A stretch of 64,000 nt of DNA from CAIZGX01 sp964511555 (GTDB taxonomy: Bacteria; Bacteroidota; Bacteroidia; Flavobacteriales_D; Sanyastnellaceae). A program made the position numbers and the translations under genes. Positions 1-8,292 of this stretch are shown here, piece after piece (within the stretch, counting starts at the first letter, position 1; each line of letters begins with the position of its first letter). The stretch is taken from assembly GCA_964511555.1 (NCBI GenBank), contig CAZEFR010000008.1:1-64000 (forward strand), given 5' to 3'. The notes beneath the pieces are model-generated. The model was not told the DNA's origin. It did no database searches and saw only the letters and a program-made list of their open reading frames with translations.

Positions 1-499
1 AGGCCGGAGCAAAGAGATCTGAAACTTTGCCTTTGCTATAGTCTGGAAGTCCAGAGGGCAAGGTGGTATAGCCCGGAGCTACTTGACTTCGAACAGAGAG
101 AAGAAAAGAGTAGTACCAATGCTTAGATGCTTGCTGGCCGTATTTACTTGAAAAGTCAAATCGATCTTCTGTTTTAATAGATGGAATTGAAAAATCAACA
201 ATGCTTCTTCCGTAGGATAGGTTAATTGAATTGTCCCAAGCACGTTTGTCTTTTCTAAATAGAACTACAGCGTTGAAGATTCCAGTTATATTGAGCGAGC
301 TGTTCCCCCCTGCAGCCCAATTTTTCAGGTAGGTCTGTGTTGTATTGATACTCGAAGACATTTTGAAATACCAGCCGGTGTCCTGAATAGGAGCCAAGGT
401 TCGCATAGCGTTTTCTTCCTGGGAAATAGGATTAAGAACAGGCTGTGCCATTGACGCTTGCAACCAGCAAAGTGAAATGATGATGAGTACAGATCGCAT
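1..499 (-). CDS. DUF3078 outer-membrane protein (3' part cut off by window edge)
   Basis: The frame opens at an ATG (complement of 497-499) and runs off the window start without a stop, giving 166 N-terminal residues. It begins with a clear signal peptide (positive MRS, hydrophobic stretch, cut near SMA/QP). Around residue 60 it has the TYLKNWAAGGNSSLN-type segment that I recognise from the DUF3078 family, predicted beta-barrel outer-membrane proteins of Bacteroidota with no assigned function. Alternating polar and aromatic residues after it fit beta strands. A box TAGTTTCG (complement of 506-513) lies 6 nt upstream of the ATG. It is divergent from the small repeat protein at 568. The family call rests on remembered motif similarity; the function is unknown. 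Confidence 0.8.
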   Translation of the reverse strand, partial: MRSVLIIISLCWLQASMAQPVLNPISQEENAMRTLAPIQDTGWYFKMSSSINTTQTYLKNWAAGGNSSLNITGIFNAVVLFRKDKRAWDNSINLSYGRSIVDFSIPSIKTEDRFDFSSKYGQQASKHWYYSFLLSVRSQVAPGYTTLPSGLPDYSKGKVSDLFAPA

Positions 500-555
500 A
501 ATGCACGAAACTAATTTTTCTTTGTAATCAATGATCATTCATTGTAAAACTTATT

Positions 556-563
556 TAACATTG
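556..563 (+). promoter_or_regulatory. -7 box TAACATTG, 4 nt before start codon
   Basis: Matches 7 of 8 positions of the Bacteroidota -7 consensus TAnnTTTG and ends 4 nt before the ATG at 568. This predicts a leaderless or nearly leaderless transcript. Confidence 0.45.
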
Positions 564-567
564 CACT

Positions 568-984
568 ATGAATACCGAAGGTTATCCGTCGAAAATCATT
601 ATTGCCTGGGGTGAAGCTATTTCTGGGAATGTTGCTATTCGCGAGTGGTTAATGGCGAACGGGTATCCCGAGTTAGGTGTTTTTGTGCATGCATTGAACA
701 ATCAGAATGAAGCCAGGACGTGGCTTATGGAAAATCAATTTCCTCACCTCATGGCCTTAATCAATGGTGCAGAGGGAAATCCGAATGCAATTCTTTGGCT
801 AAAGAAAAACAAGTTCGATGTGTTAGAGAAAATGGCCAAAGCAGCTGATAATCATGAAGAGTCTTTGATGTGGCTGTTGGAAAAAGGACTTCCAGATATG
901 GCCGCTATTGCTCAACGCATGTGCCTTGTGAAGAATGAAATTGAACGCCGAAACAACGACATTCATTCAATATCACCCTTTTAA
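568..984 (+). CDS. small protein made of 25-residue tandem helical repeats
   Basis: 138 residues without a signal peptide or membrane segment, so probably cytoplasmic. The sequence is built from a repeat of exactly 25 residues. Units start at WLMANGYPEL, WLMENQFPHL, WLKKNKFDVL and WLLEKGLPDM, and each ends in an A-x-x-(N)-x-(E/N)-A type turn before the next Trp. A partial unit precedes the first. The pattern (W-L at the start, hydrophobics at +7, +10, +13, +16/17) suggests paired helices stacking into a small alpha-solenoid that may bind a partner protein. I do not recognise a named family and assign no function. The stop codon shares the 4-bp palindrome TTAA at 981-984 with the stop of the convergent M16 peptidase. 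Confidence 0.75.
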   Translation: MNTEGYPSKIIIAWGEAISGNVAIREWLMANGYPELGVFVHALNNQNEARTWLMENQFPHLMALINGAEGNPNAILWLKKNKFDVLEKMAKAADNHEESLMWLLEKGLPDMAAIAQRMCLVKNEIERRNNDIHSISPF

Positions 985-2225
985 TTTTTTTTCGGAAGGT
1001 ATGCCAAGACATTCATTTTTTCGAAATGAAAGGTTTCTTGAGCGGCCTGCTGAATTTGCTCAGCGGTTATTTCTTCTAACTTGTGAAACACCTCTTTCAT
1101 GGTGTCTATGCGATTGAAGAGATGCAAGCTCTTGCCCAAATTAAACATAAGCGCACTGCCGCTGTCTTGCGCTAAAGCCATTTGTCCAATGATTTGTTTT
1201 TTCGCTTCGTGCAATTGACGATTGCTCATTTTGTTGTCTTTGTAATAGCTCAACGTTTTTTCAGCGAGGTCTGTTGCTTTCTTTAAATTCTCTTTATCTG
1301 TTCCCAAATACAAACTGAATATTCCGCAATCCGTAAATGGGGCATAGGTGCATTCAACGTGATAAGCCAATCCGTATTTCTCGCGTATGACCATGCTGAG
1401 TTTGTTGTTCAATGCAGGGCCACCAAGCACGTTCGTTAGCAACGTTAGCGCTGGACGAAGTTTGTGCGGATAGGCATAGGCTTTTCCGCCGATCAAATAA
1501 TTCACTTGATGAATGTCTTTTTCAACGAAAATTTTCTTGCCCGCTTTCAAAATGGGCTTTGATCTTTTCTGTGTGAAAGGAGCAAGTTTTTCTTGGCCTA
1601 AATACTTTTCTAAAAGCGCTTGTAATTTTTCAACTGGGATATTTCCAGCCGAAGAAAAGACCAATTGTTCGGCGGTTAAATTTCGCTTTCGGAAGCGCTC
1701 GAGCGTTGAGCGCTTTACGCTGTTGATACTTTCTTTCGTGCCAAGAATACTGCGGCCAATGGCGTGATTACCGAAAAGTTGTTGGTCGAATTCTTCGAAA
1801 ATCATTTCACTCGGACTGTCGAAATAGCTGTTCAACTCATCAATGATCACTTCCTTTTCCTTTTCAATCTCTTCAGCAGGGAAGGAGGGATGAAAAGTAA
1901 TGTCAGCAATGAGTTCAATGGCTCTTTCGTAATGCTCTTTCAACATAGAAGCATGAATCCATGTTTCTTCTTTTGCGGTGAAGGCATTCAGCTCTCCGCC
2001 TACAGCATCGAGTCGTGAGAGAATGTGGTGATTCTTCCGCGTCTTTGTTCCTTTGAAAAAACAGTGCTCTAGAAAATGAGCCAAGCCATGTTCATCCTTT
2101 TCTTCGTCACGGCTTCCAGCTGAGATCATTAATCCACAGTGCGCAACGTCGCGATCCATGGGTTGGTGAACCACACGAATTCCGTTCGATAAAGTAAATA
2201 CTATTGGGTTGGGAAGTAAACTCAA
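981..2225 (-). CDS. M16 family zinc peptidase (insulinase-like)
   Basis: 414 residues, the usual length of single-unit bacterial M16 peptidases related to mitochondrial processing peptidase. The inverted zinc motif HFLEH lies at residues 50-54, with a downstream acidic cluster ending near E130 that can supply the third ligand. The N-terminal FTLSNGIRVVHQ strand is typical of the family. No signal peptide is visible. The start is a TTG at 2225 that overlaps the TGA of the upstream DUF4920 gene as TTGA. The next ATG (Met23, MDRD) would cut off the conserved first strand, so TTG with translational coupling is preferred. Substrate unknown. Downstream it abuts the convergent repeat protein. Confidence 0.9.
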   Translation of the reverse strand: MSLLPNPIVFTLSNGIRVVHQPMDRDVAHCGLMISAGSRDEEKDEHGLAHFLEHCFFKGTKTRKNHHILSRLDAVGGELNAFTAKEETWIHASMLKEHYERAIELIADITFHPSFPAEEIEKEKEVIIDELNSYFDSPSEMIFEEFDQQLFGNHAIGRSILGTKESINSVKRSTLERFRKRNLTAEQLVFSSAGNIPVEKLQALLEKYLGQEKLAPFTQKRSKPILKAGKKIFVEKDIHQVNYLIGGKAYAYPHKLRPALTLLTNVLGGPALNNKLSMVIREKYGLAYHVECTYAPFTDCGIFSLYLGTDKENLKKATDLAEKTLSYYKDNKMSNRQLHEAKKQIIGQMALAQDSGSALMFNLGKSLHLFNRIDTMKEVFHKLEEITAEQIQQAAQETFHFEKMNVLAYLPKKN

Positions 2226-2743
2226 TGCGCGCAGTTTTCGCCTTTAAGCGTTTTGTTTCCGCCTTTTCCACCCTCAACTATCTGAACGCCGCTTGCGTTG
2301 AATACAAGTTGTTTTTGAGGCTCGGTGATTTTCGCAATTTCTTCTGTCGATTTTCCAGCGTCTTCCGCCAAGTGTTGCAAATAAGCAACGCTCAGTTCTT
2401 TGAAGTATGCCTCGCCTTTAACGAAAGTTTTCTTTCCTTCACATTTCTCCAATGGAACTGCAAACGCGTGGTCTTTCATGAAAACCGTCATTCCATCGCC
2501 AACAGGCATAGCCACTTCCATCCAACATCCCGCCTTCTGACAAGTCTGAACAATACTTCCTTCAAACACGCACGCAAAACGCGTTTCAGTTTTCATTTTC
2601 TCTTGAAGTTCAGATAATGTAATAACGTTTTCTAATACGAAGGCTTCACCGTAAGATTTTACGTTGTTTTTTTTCGATTTCTGAGCTGTTGCTGTTCCTA
2701 CGAAAAGGCTAAGGACTGTAAATAAAAAGGCTATTTTTTTCAT
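2222..2743 (-). CDS. DUF4920 domain secreted protein
   Basis: 173 residues starting at ATG 2743 (MKKIAFLF...), with a Sec signal peptide cleaved near TATAQ. The mature part contains the conserved run of the DUF4920 family: YGEAF, FEGSIVQTCQKAGCWM with two cysteines spaced C-x4-C, FMKDHAFAVP and KCEGKK. The paired Cys and nearby His suggest metal or redox chemistry, but the family has no proven role. A TTG upstream at 2761 is not used as start here because it lies within the promoter box. The gene overlaps the M16 peptidase by 4 nt and probably forms a two-gene operon with it. Confidence 0.85.
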   Translation of the reverse strand: MKKIAFLFTVLSLFVGTATAQKSKKNNVKSYGEAFVLENVITLSELQEKMKTETRFACVFEGSIVQTCQKAGCWMEVAMPVGDGMTVFMKDHAFAVPLEKCEGKKTFVKGEAYFKELSVAYLQHLAEDAGKSTEEIAKITEPQKQLVFNASGVQIVEGGKGGNKTLKGENCAH

Positions 2744-2758
2744 GTCGAATTTTTCTTG

Positions 2759-2766
2759 CAAAAGTA
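2759..2766 (-). promoter_or_regulatory. -7 box TACTTTTG for DUF4920/M16 operon
   Basis: Exact match to TAnnTTTG on the minus strand, 15 nt before the ATG at 2743. No clear TTG -33 element is seen at the usual spacing. Confidence 0.5.
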
Positions 2767-2773
2767 AGTGAGT

Positions 2774-3538
2774 TTATTGAAGTTCGAGCGTTAATCCGTC
2801 GTAAGCTAAATGCACGTTTGGAGGAAGCTCGAGAGAGACTTTTTCATGCAAGCCCAACTGATGGCTGATGTGCGTCAGATAAGCCGCTTTCGGATTTATA
2901 CGAGCAATAAGCGCCAAGGCTTGGTCGAATGTGAAATGTGAAGGATGTGGTTCTTTTCGAAGCCCATTCAAAACGAGAATTTCACTTCCAACAATCTTAT
3001 CAATTTCTTCTTCCGAAATGAAATTAGCATCTGTGATGTAGGTGAAATTTCCAATGCGATATCCGAACACCTTCATCTTGAAATGCAGAACTTCAATAGG
3101 AGTGAAGGCAATTCCGTTAATGGTGAAGGGTGAATTTTCAATTCGATTTAAAATAATTTCAGGAACCCCAGGATATTTATTTTCAGAAAACGCATAATGA
3201 AATTCTCTGCGTAAGGCTTCTTCAACTTTTTCAGTGCAATACACCTGAACTCCTTTTCCAGAGGTGAAATTAAAGGCACGAACATCATCGAGTCCGGCAA
3301 TGTGATCTTTGTGCTCGTGTGTGAAGACAATCGCATCGAGATGTGTAGCATCATCGCGGAGCATCTGCTGACGGAAATCGGGCCCCGAATCAATAACAAT
3401 ATACTGCTCGCCTATTCGCAGGGAAATCGCGCTGCGCAAGCGTTTGTCGCGCTCGTCGGTAGAGGTGCAGACAACGCATTTGCATGAGATCAGAGGCACG
3501 CCCTGACTGGTTCCAGTTCCTAAAAATGTTATGCGCAT
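2774..3538 (-). CDS. MBL-fold metallo-hydrolase (PhnP/RNase Z-like family)
   Basis: 254 residues with the metallo-beta-lactamase fold signature: the LGTGTSQGVP start, a C-x-C-x-x-C cysteine group (K-C-V-V-C region, residues 19-24), IDSGPDFR near 50, and the dinuclear metal motif HEHKDH at 74-79. Further ligand candidates are YITDAN and the C-terminal LTHISH. This arrangement is typical of the PhnP-like cyclic phosphodiesterase subgroup that is common in Bacteroidota, where the real substrate is unknown. No signal peptide, so cytoplasmic. The start at 3538 is divergent from the radical SAM gene; the two promoters share about 20 bp. Confidence 0.88.
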   Translation of the reverse strand: MRITFLGTGTSQGVPLISCKCVVCTSTDERDKRLRSAISLRIGEQYIVIDSGPDFRQQMLRDDATHLDAIVFTHEHKDHIAGLDDVRAFNFTSGKGVQVYCTEKVEEALRREFHYAFSENKYPGVPEIILNRIENSPFTINGIAFTPIEVLHFKMKVFGYRIGNFTYITDANFISEEEIDKIVGSEILVLNGLRKEPHPSHFTFDQALALIARINPKAAYLTHISHQLGLHEKVSLELPPNVHLAYDGLTLELQ

Positions 3539-3544
3539 ATTTCA

Positions 3545-3552
3545 CGAAGATA
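3545..3552 (-). promoter_or_regulatory. -7 box TATCTTCG for the MBL hydrolase
   Basis: 7 of 8 match to TAnnTTTG on the minus strand, 6 nt before the ATG at 3538. It lies almost back to back with the plus-strand box at 3558-3565. Confidence 0.4.
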
Positions 3553-3557
3553 GAATG

Positions 3558-3565
3558 TACTTTTG
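3558..3565 (+). promoter_or_regulatory. -7 box TACTTTTG, 4 nt before radical SAM start
   Basis: Exact TAnnTTTG match ending 4 nt before the ATG at 3570. It supports that start over the upstream in-frame ATG at 3531 and predicts a leaderless mRNA. Confidence 0.5.
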
Positions 3566-3569
3566 CAAC

Positions 3570-4880
3570 ATGAAAAAATCAATTCATCCGAAGGAAGTTC
3601 CGTTCATGGTTTATGCCGATGCAGAAGGAAACATTTTTGAAGACACGAATTATGAAGTAGTAGGAAGATCGGGATACAACGTGTACCCTCTTACCCCGGA
3701 GGATTTTATTGAGCTTCCTTTTGGAAGTGATTTGTTCACGTTGCCAGGCCGTCGTCCATACGGACTAAGCATAGAAACCGGCGAAATGGAATGTCACGAA
3801 GACATTCAGGCGGTTGCTAGTTTGAACGCGCCTGCCTACACGCAGTTGTATTCAGCAGCTTTTGGAACTGACGAAAAAGATGCGCCAACACTTCCGTTGT
3901 ACGCCTACACAGCAGTGGGTTGGTATGATGGGAAGTTTTATACAACGGCCGTTCGTATTGATGCGGATGAACGTCAAGATTTAGAAAATTTCGATCGTGA
4001 ACATATTTGGGAAGTAACGCGCAAGCGTTTGGAAGACCATCCGAACAACAGACTTGTTCAGCATTTAGGAAACAACTGCAGTTTGAAATACTGCTGTCCT
4101 GCGGCTCGTAACTTCTTCATGGGAAGATGGGAAGCGCCTATTCCTGTAAGTCCTGCGTGCAACAGCAATTGCTTAGGTTGTATTTCATTCCAACCAGAAG
4201 AGCATGAGTTAACTTCTCCGCAAGACCGCTTGGATTTCATTCCAACAGTATCGGAAATAGTTGAGTATACGCTTCCGCATTTGATGAATGCCGAGCGTCC
4301 AATAGTTAGCTTCGGTCAAGGTTGTGAAGGCGAACCGTTGTTGGTTTGGCAGACTATACGCGATGTTATTATTGAATTGCGAAAGCACACTTCGCGTGGT
4401 ATCATTAACCTGAACACCAATGGCAGCAAGCCAAAGGCGGTAGAAGAGTTAATGAAGGTAGGTTTAGACAGCATTCGTGTTAGCACGAATTCGCTTCGTA
4501 AAAACATTTACGAAGCCTATTATTTGCCGAACAATTACAAGTTTGAAGACATTGTTGAATCAGCGCGTATTGTTCGTCAATACGGCGGATGGGCAAGCAT
4601 CAACTACTTCACATTTCCGGGAATGACAGACCATCCGGAAGAGTTTGAAGCACTTCGAAATTTCATTAAACACACAGACATCAGCATGATTCAATGGCGA
4701 AATTTCAACATTGATCCCGATTGGTATTTAGGAAAAATTGGTGTAACCGAACTGCCAGAGGGCATGGGTATTCGAAATGTCTTAGAGCAAATCAGAGAAG
4801 AGTTCCCGCATTTGGCTTATGGGTATTTCAATCCACCGCAAGAGATTCAAGTGGAATACAACAAACTGAGAAATGCCTGA
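3570..4880 (+). CDS. radical SAM domain enzyme
   Basis: 436 residues from ATG 3570. The iron-sulfur motif of radical SAM enzymes, C-x3-C-x2-C, is at about residues 197-204 (CNSNCLGC), unusually far from the N-terminus. It follows a roughly 190-residue N-terminal region with its own cysteine patch (NNCSLKYCC). Downstream elements fit the radical SAM barrel: SFGQGCEGEPLL as the SAM-binding GGE-like motif, and NLNTNGSKP and SIRVSTNS strands. A related conserved group is known in Bacteroidota without assigned reaction; I infer no substrate. The gene is convergent with the agmatinase-family gene, with only 5 bp between them. Confidence 0.85.
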   Translation: MKKSIHPKEVPFMVYADAEGNIFEDTNYEVVGRSGYNVYPLTPEDFIELPFGSDLFTLPGRRPYGLSIETGEMECHEDIQAVASLNAPAYTQLYSAAFGTDEKDAPTLPLYAYTAVGWYDGKFYTTAVRIDADERQDLENFDREHIWEVTRKRLEDHPNNRLVQHLGNNCSLKYCCPAARNFFMGRWEAPIPVSPACNSNCLGCISFQPEEHELTSPQDRLDFIPTVSEIVEYTLPHLMNAERPIVSFGQGCEGEPLLVWQTIRDVIIELRKHTSRGIINLNTNGSKPKAVEELMKVGLDSIRVSTNSLRKNIYEAYYLPNNYKFEDIVESARIVRQYGGWASINYFTFPGMTDHPEEFEALRNFIKHTDISMIQWRNFNIDPDWYLGKIGVTELPEGMGIRNVLEQIREEFPHLAYGYFNPPQEIQVEYNKLRNA

Positions 4881-4885
4881 AGATT

Positions 4886-5926
4886 TTAGCGTGCTGCAAC
4901 ACCACACATGTGGTAAAGCAAGCGCGCGCCAACGTTGCCGTTCCAATCGTCTTCGCCTGGAGCAACTTCTACTAAGTCGAAGCCAATGATGTTCTTCTTG
5001 GCTTTCAATTGACTCAATAAATACAACGCTTGTTGGAAGGAAAGTCCACCAGGGACAGGTGTTCCCGTATTCGGACAAAGGGTTGGATCTAATCCATCAA
5101 TGTCGAAGCTAATGTATACGTCGTTAGGAAGCGCGTCAATAATCGCATTGCAGCGTTCTTTCCACAACTCACCTTCAAACGCTGCACGCTGAATCTCAGC
5201 ATCGGTATGAACGATAATTCTTCCGTTTGAATGCACAACACGGTCGTTCTCTTCCGTACAGAAATCGCGAATCCCCACTTGAACCAATTTGGTTATTTGT
5301 GGAATTTGAAGCGCGTTGTACATGATAGAAGCGTGTGAATACGTGAACCCTTCGTAGGCCTCACGCAAGTCCATGTGCGCGTCTACGTGAAGAATCCCGA
5401 AGTTCTCGTAACGATCAGACAAAGTCTGCAAATATCCGAGTGGAGTGCTGTGGTCACCGCCAATAAGCCCTACTGTTTTGCCAGCGTCGAGCCATTTCTT
5501 GGTTTGATCAGCCACATACTGAACCATGTCGGCGCAGCCTTCATTTATTTCTTGAAGAATGTCTTGAAGTTCATCGTTGTCTTCGAGTTTTTCACCTTCT
5601 TCCCAAGCAGAAATAATTTCTTCTGCTTTTTCTTTCAATGAATTGCTTCGAGAGTGCAGGGCACCGTTTTGCTCAAGCATGGCAATGCCTTTCTTCCACA
5701 ACTCAGGAAATTCAGGGTGATGAAGATCGACTTGAAGACTCGATTCGAAAATATGCTCTGGTCCTTCAGAAGCACCGCCGCCGTAGCTCACAGTTACTTC
5801 CCATGGAACAGGAAGAAGAACAATATCACTTTCGTCAATGGTGAATGGTAATCCAAACATCTGACTATCCGCAACACCCGCACTGTTGGGGTTGAAAGAG
5901 TTTATTTTTTCTTCTTTGTTCGACAT
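4886..5926 (-). CDS. agmatinase/arginase-family ureohydrolase
   Basis: 346 residues. The dinuclear manganese motifs of ureohydrolases are complete: GGDHS at 156-160, DAHMD at 182-186 and DIDGLDP near 265, with PGGLSFQQ after it. The family splits guanidino groups (agmatine, arginine, guanidinobutyrate, formiminoglutamate). The specificity cannot be read from the sequence, so the symbol is left blank. An insert of about 50 acidic residues (90-130) separates the N-terminal part from the first metal motif. The start lies only 6 nt behind the sucC stop, so it is probably the distal gene of a sucC operon. Confidence 0.88.
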   Translation of the reverse strand: MSNKEEKINSFNPNSAGVADSQMFGLPFTIDESDIVLLPVPWEVTVSYGGGASEGPEHIFESSLQVDLHHPEFPELWKKGIAMLEQNGALHSRSNSLKEKAEEIISAWEEGEKLEDNDELQDILQEINEGCADMVQYVADQTKKWLDAGKTVGLIGGDHSTPLGYLQTLSDRYENFGILHVDAHMDLREAYEGFTYSHASIMYNALQIPQITKLVQVGIRDFCTEENDRVVHSNGRIIVHTDAEIQRAAFEGELWKERCNAIIDALPNDVYISFDIDGLDPTLCPNTGTPVPGGLSFQQALYLLSQLKAKKNIIGFDLVEVAPGEDDWNGNVGARLLYHMCGVAAR

Positions 5927-5932
5927 GTTGAA

Positions 5933-7147
5933 TTATGCAGCCAATACAGCTTTCACTTTATCTGCAGCTTCTTGAAGTGTAATTGCAGAGTGAACAGCTA
6001 AACCAGATTCGTCAATTAATTTCTTCGCTTCTTCAGCATTGGTTCCTTGAAGACGCACAATGATTGGAACTTGAATGTCACCAATGTTTTTGTATGCATC
6101 TACAACGCCTTGTGCTACGCGGTCGCAACGAACAATTCCACCAAAGATATTTACTAGAATTGCTTTAACAGTTGTGTCACGAAGAATCATGCGGAATGCA
6201 GTTTCAACGCGCTTTGCATCTGCTGTACCTCCAACATCAAGGAAGTTAGCAGGCTCACCGCCGCTTAACTTGATAATGTCCATGGTAGCCATTGCAAGAC
6301 CGGCACCATTAACCATACAACCCACGTTTCCGTCCAAATTCACGTAGTTCAAACCAGCTTCGCCAGCTTCAACTTCGATTGGATCTTCTTCGGTGGTGTC
6401 GCGCATAGCAGCATAATCAGGATGACGAACTAAACCGTTTCCATCCAAAGTAACTTTTGCGTCAACAGCAAGAATGCGGTCGTCAGAAGTTTTTAGAACA
6501 GGATTAATTTCGAACATAGATGCATCGCATCCTACGTATGCGTTATATAATTTTTTTGTGAAGGCAATCATTTCCTTGAAAGCACCACCTGAAAGTCCTA
6601 GGTTGAAAGCGATGTTTCTTCCTTGGAAATCGGTAACGCCAGTCATTGGATCAACCACTTCTTTGAAAATACGCTCAGGCGTCTTTTCAGCAACTTCTTC
6701 AATATTCATTCCGCCATCAGGAGAGTATACGATAACGTTTCTGCCAGCAGCGCGGTCTAATAAAATACTCATGTAAAACTCACGTGGCTCAGAGGCTCCA
6801 GGAGCGTATACGTCTTCAGCAACGTAAACTTTTTGAACCAATTTACCTTCCGCTTTGGTTTGAAGAGTAACAAGATGTCCACCTAAAATCCCTTTCGCTT
6901 TTTCAGCTACTTCACCAAGGCCTTTCGCTAAAACAACACCACGAGAGCCTGTTTCAGTTACTTCACCTTTTCCACGTCCACCAGCGTGAATTTGCGCTTT
7001 AACAACGAACCAACCGGTTCCTGTCTCTGCTTGCAATTTTTCTGCAACAGCGGTTGCTTCTTCAGGTGTAGAGGCCACATAACCGCGTTGCACAGTTACG
7101 CCAAATTGTTGAAGGATACTTTTTCCTTGATATTCGTGAATGTTCAT
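5933..7147 (-). CDS. sucC: succinate-CoA ligase (ADP-forming) subunit beta
   Basis: 404 residues covering the whole beta subunit. The N-terminal MNIHEYQGKSILQQFGV and the ATP-grasp segment KAQIHAGGRGKGEV are diagnostic. FEINPVL and the LDGNVGCMVNGAGLAMATMD region carry metal- and CoA-ligase-interface residues, and GGTADAKRV and VNIFGGIVRCD lie in the C-terminal domain. The enzyme makes ATP (or GTP) from succinyl-CoA in the TCA cycle together with SucD. The alpha-subunit gene is not adjacent but lies 38 kb away at 45482-46354 on the same strand. The agmatinase-family gene follows 6 nt downstream. Confidence 0.97.
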   Translation of the reverse strand: MNIHEYQGKSILQQFGVTVQRGYVASTPEEATAVAEKLQAETGTGWFVVKAQIHAGGRGKGEVTETGSRGVVLAKGLGEVAEKAKGILGGHLVTLQTKAEGKLVQKVYVAEDVYAPGASEPREFYMSILLDRAAGRNVIVYSPDGGMNIEEVAEKTPERIFKEVVDPMTGVTDFQGRNIAFNLGLSGGAFKEMIAFTKKLYNAYVGCDASMFEINPVLKTSDDRILAVDAKVTLDGNGLVRHPDYAAMRDTTEEDPIEVEAGEAGLNYVNLDGNVGCMVNGAGLAMATMDIIKLSGGEPANFLDVGGTADAKRVETAFRMILRDTTVKAILVNIFGGIVRCDRVAQGVVDAYKNIGDIQVPIIVRLQGTNAEEAKKLIDESGLAVHSAITLQEAADKVKAVLAA

Positions 7148-7197
7148 AGTTCAATATTTGCGACGCGAATGTACTAAATAATGACGAAGTTTTTGTT

Positions 7198-7205
7198 CAT
7201 CTTTG
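7198..7205 (+). promoter_or_regulatory. -7-like box CATCTTTG, 4 nt before ABC ATPase start
   Basis: 7 of 8 match to TAnnTTTG, ending 4 nt before the ATG at 7210, the same spacing as other genes in the window. Confidence 0.4.
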
Positions 7206-7209
7206 TACT

Positions 7210-7860
7210 ATGATTCATGCATCGGGAATTTATAAGGGGTACGGAAAGGTTCAAGTGTTGAATAACGTTTCGTTAGACATTCAAAAAAGTGAAATTGTTT
7301 CCATAGTAGGCGCAAGTGGAGCGGGTAAAACCACTCTGTTACAGATATTAGGAACGCTGGATAACCCTGACAAGGGGAACGTGAAAATAGACGGGGTAAA
7401 TCCATTTCAATTAAAGCAAAGAGAGCTTGCTCGTTTTCGAAATCTACACTTAGGGTTCGTTTTTCAGTTTCATAATCTACTTGCCGAATTTAATGCGACA
7501 GAAAATGTTTGCATTCCCGCCCTCATTGCCGGAATTGAAAAGAAAGAAGCTGAAAAAAAAGCTGCGTTTTGGTTGGAAAGATTGGGGCTCGGGCATCGCG
7601 CAGAGCATAAGCCATCAGAGATGTCAGGCGGAGAGCAACAGCGCGTTGCAGTTGCAAGAGCACTCATGAATAATCCGAAAGTGGTTTTCGCCGATGAGCC
7701 TTCAGGAAATTTAGACAAGGCCAACGCCGTAGCTTTGCATAATTTGTTCTTCGAACTAAGAAATGAGTTCCATCATAGTTTCGTAATTGTAACGCACAAC
7801 GAAGAATTAGCCTCTCAAGCAGATAGGAAAATTACGATGAGTGATGGGCAAATTATTTAA
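7210..7860 (+). CDS. ABC transporter ATP-binding protein, LolD/FtsE type
   Basis: 216 residues with a complete ABC ATPase core: Walker A GASGAGKTT (34-42), Q-loop FQFHNL (about 86-90), signature SGGEQ (139-143), Walker B VVFADEP (158-164) and the switch His in IVTHNEE. Size and motif wording (MSGGEQQRVAVARAL, EPSGNLD) match the LolD/MacB-type group that powers lipoprotein release or MacB-like export. The matching permease is not adjacent. Its 3' end overlaps the convergent DUF983 gene by 8 bp. Confidence 0.88.
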   Translation: MIHASGIYKGYGKVQVLNNVSLDIQKSEIVSIVGASGAGKTTLLQILGTLDNPDKGNVKIDGVNPFQLKQRELARFRNLHLGFVFQFHNLLAEFNATENVCIPALIAGIEKKEAEKKAAFWLERLGLGHRAEHKPSEMSGGEQQRVAVARALMNNPKVVFADEPSGNLDKANAVALHNLFFELRNEFHHSFVIVTHNEELASQADRKITMSDGQII

Positions 7861-8242
7861 TGAACCAGTAAGCCCAGATAGATCTTGAAAGTTGGAAAAG
7901 GTATGGGAATAACAGAAGCGTAAATCCAAACCCGGTTATCAAAAACGTTTTCGGGTGAGTGAGGAACCCAAACTCAATAAGTCCCATGGCGTTGAAAACT
8001 TTTAATGCAACCAAGATAGCCACCCACATGGCCACGGTTAGGGCCCAACTTACGTATGCGGCTCCAAAATAAAAGCCCGGTTCTGGATTAAAATCTGTTT
8101 TGCATTCGGAGCACTCCGATTTTACGCGACCTAGTTTTTTTAAAGAGAAAATAGACTCATTCTCAAACAAATGACCTTTGCCACAATGCGGGCATTTCAT
8201 TTTTAAAACCTTTCCTAATCCTGTTTTTGCTACTGATCCCAT
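7853..8242 (-). CDS. DUF983 zinc-ribbon membrane protein
   Basis: 129 residues. Two C-x-x-C pairs in the N-terminal part (CPHCGKGHLF near residue 18 and CSECKTDF near 42) form a zinc ribbon. Two hydrophobic segments follow (around 60-80 and 90-115). This is the layout of the DUF983 family, small inner-membrane proteins of unknown function that are common in Alphaproteobacteria and Bacteroidota. The ATG is preceded by an exact -7 box 4 nt away. Convergent with the LolD-like gene. Confidence 0.85.
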   Translation of the reverse strand: MGSVAKTGLGKVLKMKCPHCGKGHLFENESIFSLKKLGRVKSECSECKTDFNPEPGFYFGAAYVSWALTVAMWVAILVALKVFNAMGLIEFGFLTHPKTFLITGFGFTLLLFPYLFQLSRSIWAYWFIK

Positions 8243-8246
8243 GCAA

Positions 8247-8254
8247 CAAAGATA
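8247..8254 (-). promoter_or_regulatory. -7 box TATCTTTG, 4 nt before DUF983 start
   Basis: Exact TAnnTTTG match on the minus strand, ending 4 nt before the ATG at 8242. Predicts a leaderless transcript. Confidence 0.5.
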
Positions 8255-8292
8255 CAGCGAGCTGTAACTTGTATTCAGTGATTCGGGTCACG

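Noticed and set aside
2204..2617. Long open frame antisense to the DUF4920 gene
   Set aside because: Runs opposite a clear family gene, with Phe/Arg-rich composition typical of a reverse shadow frame.
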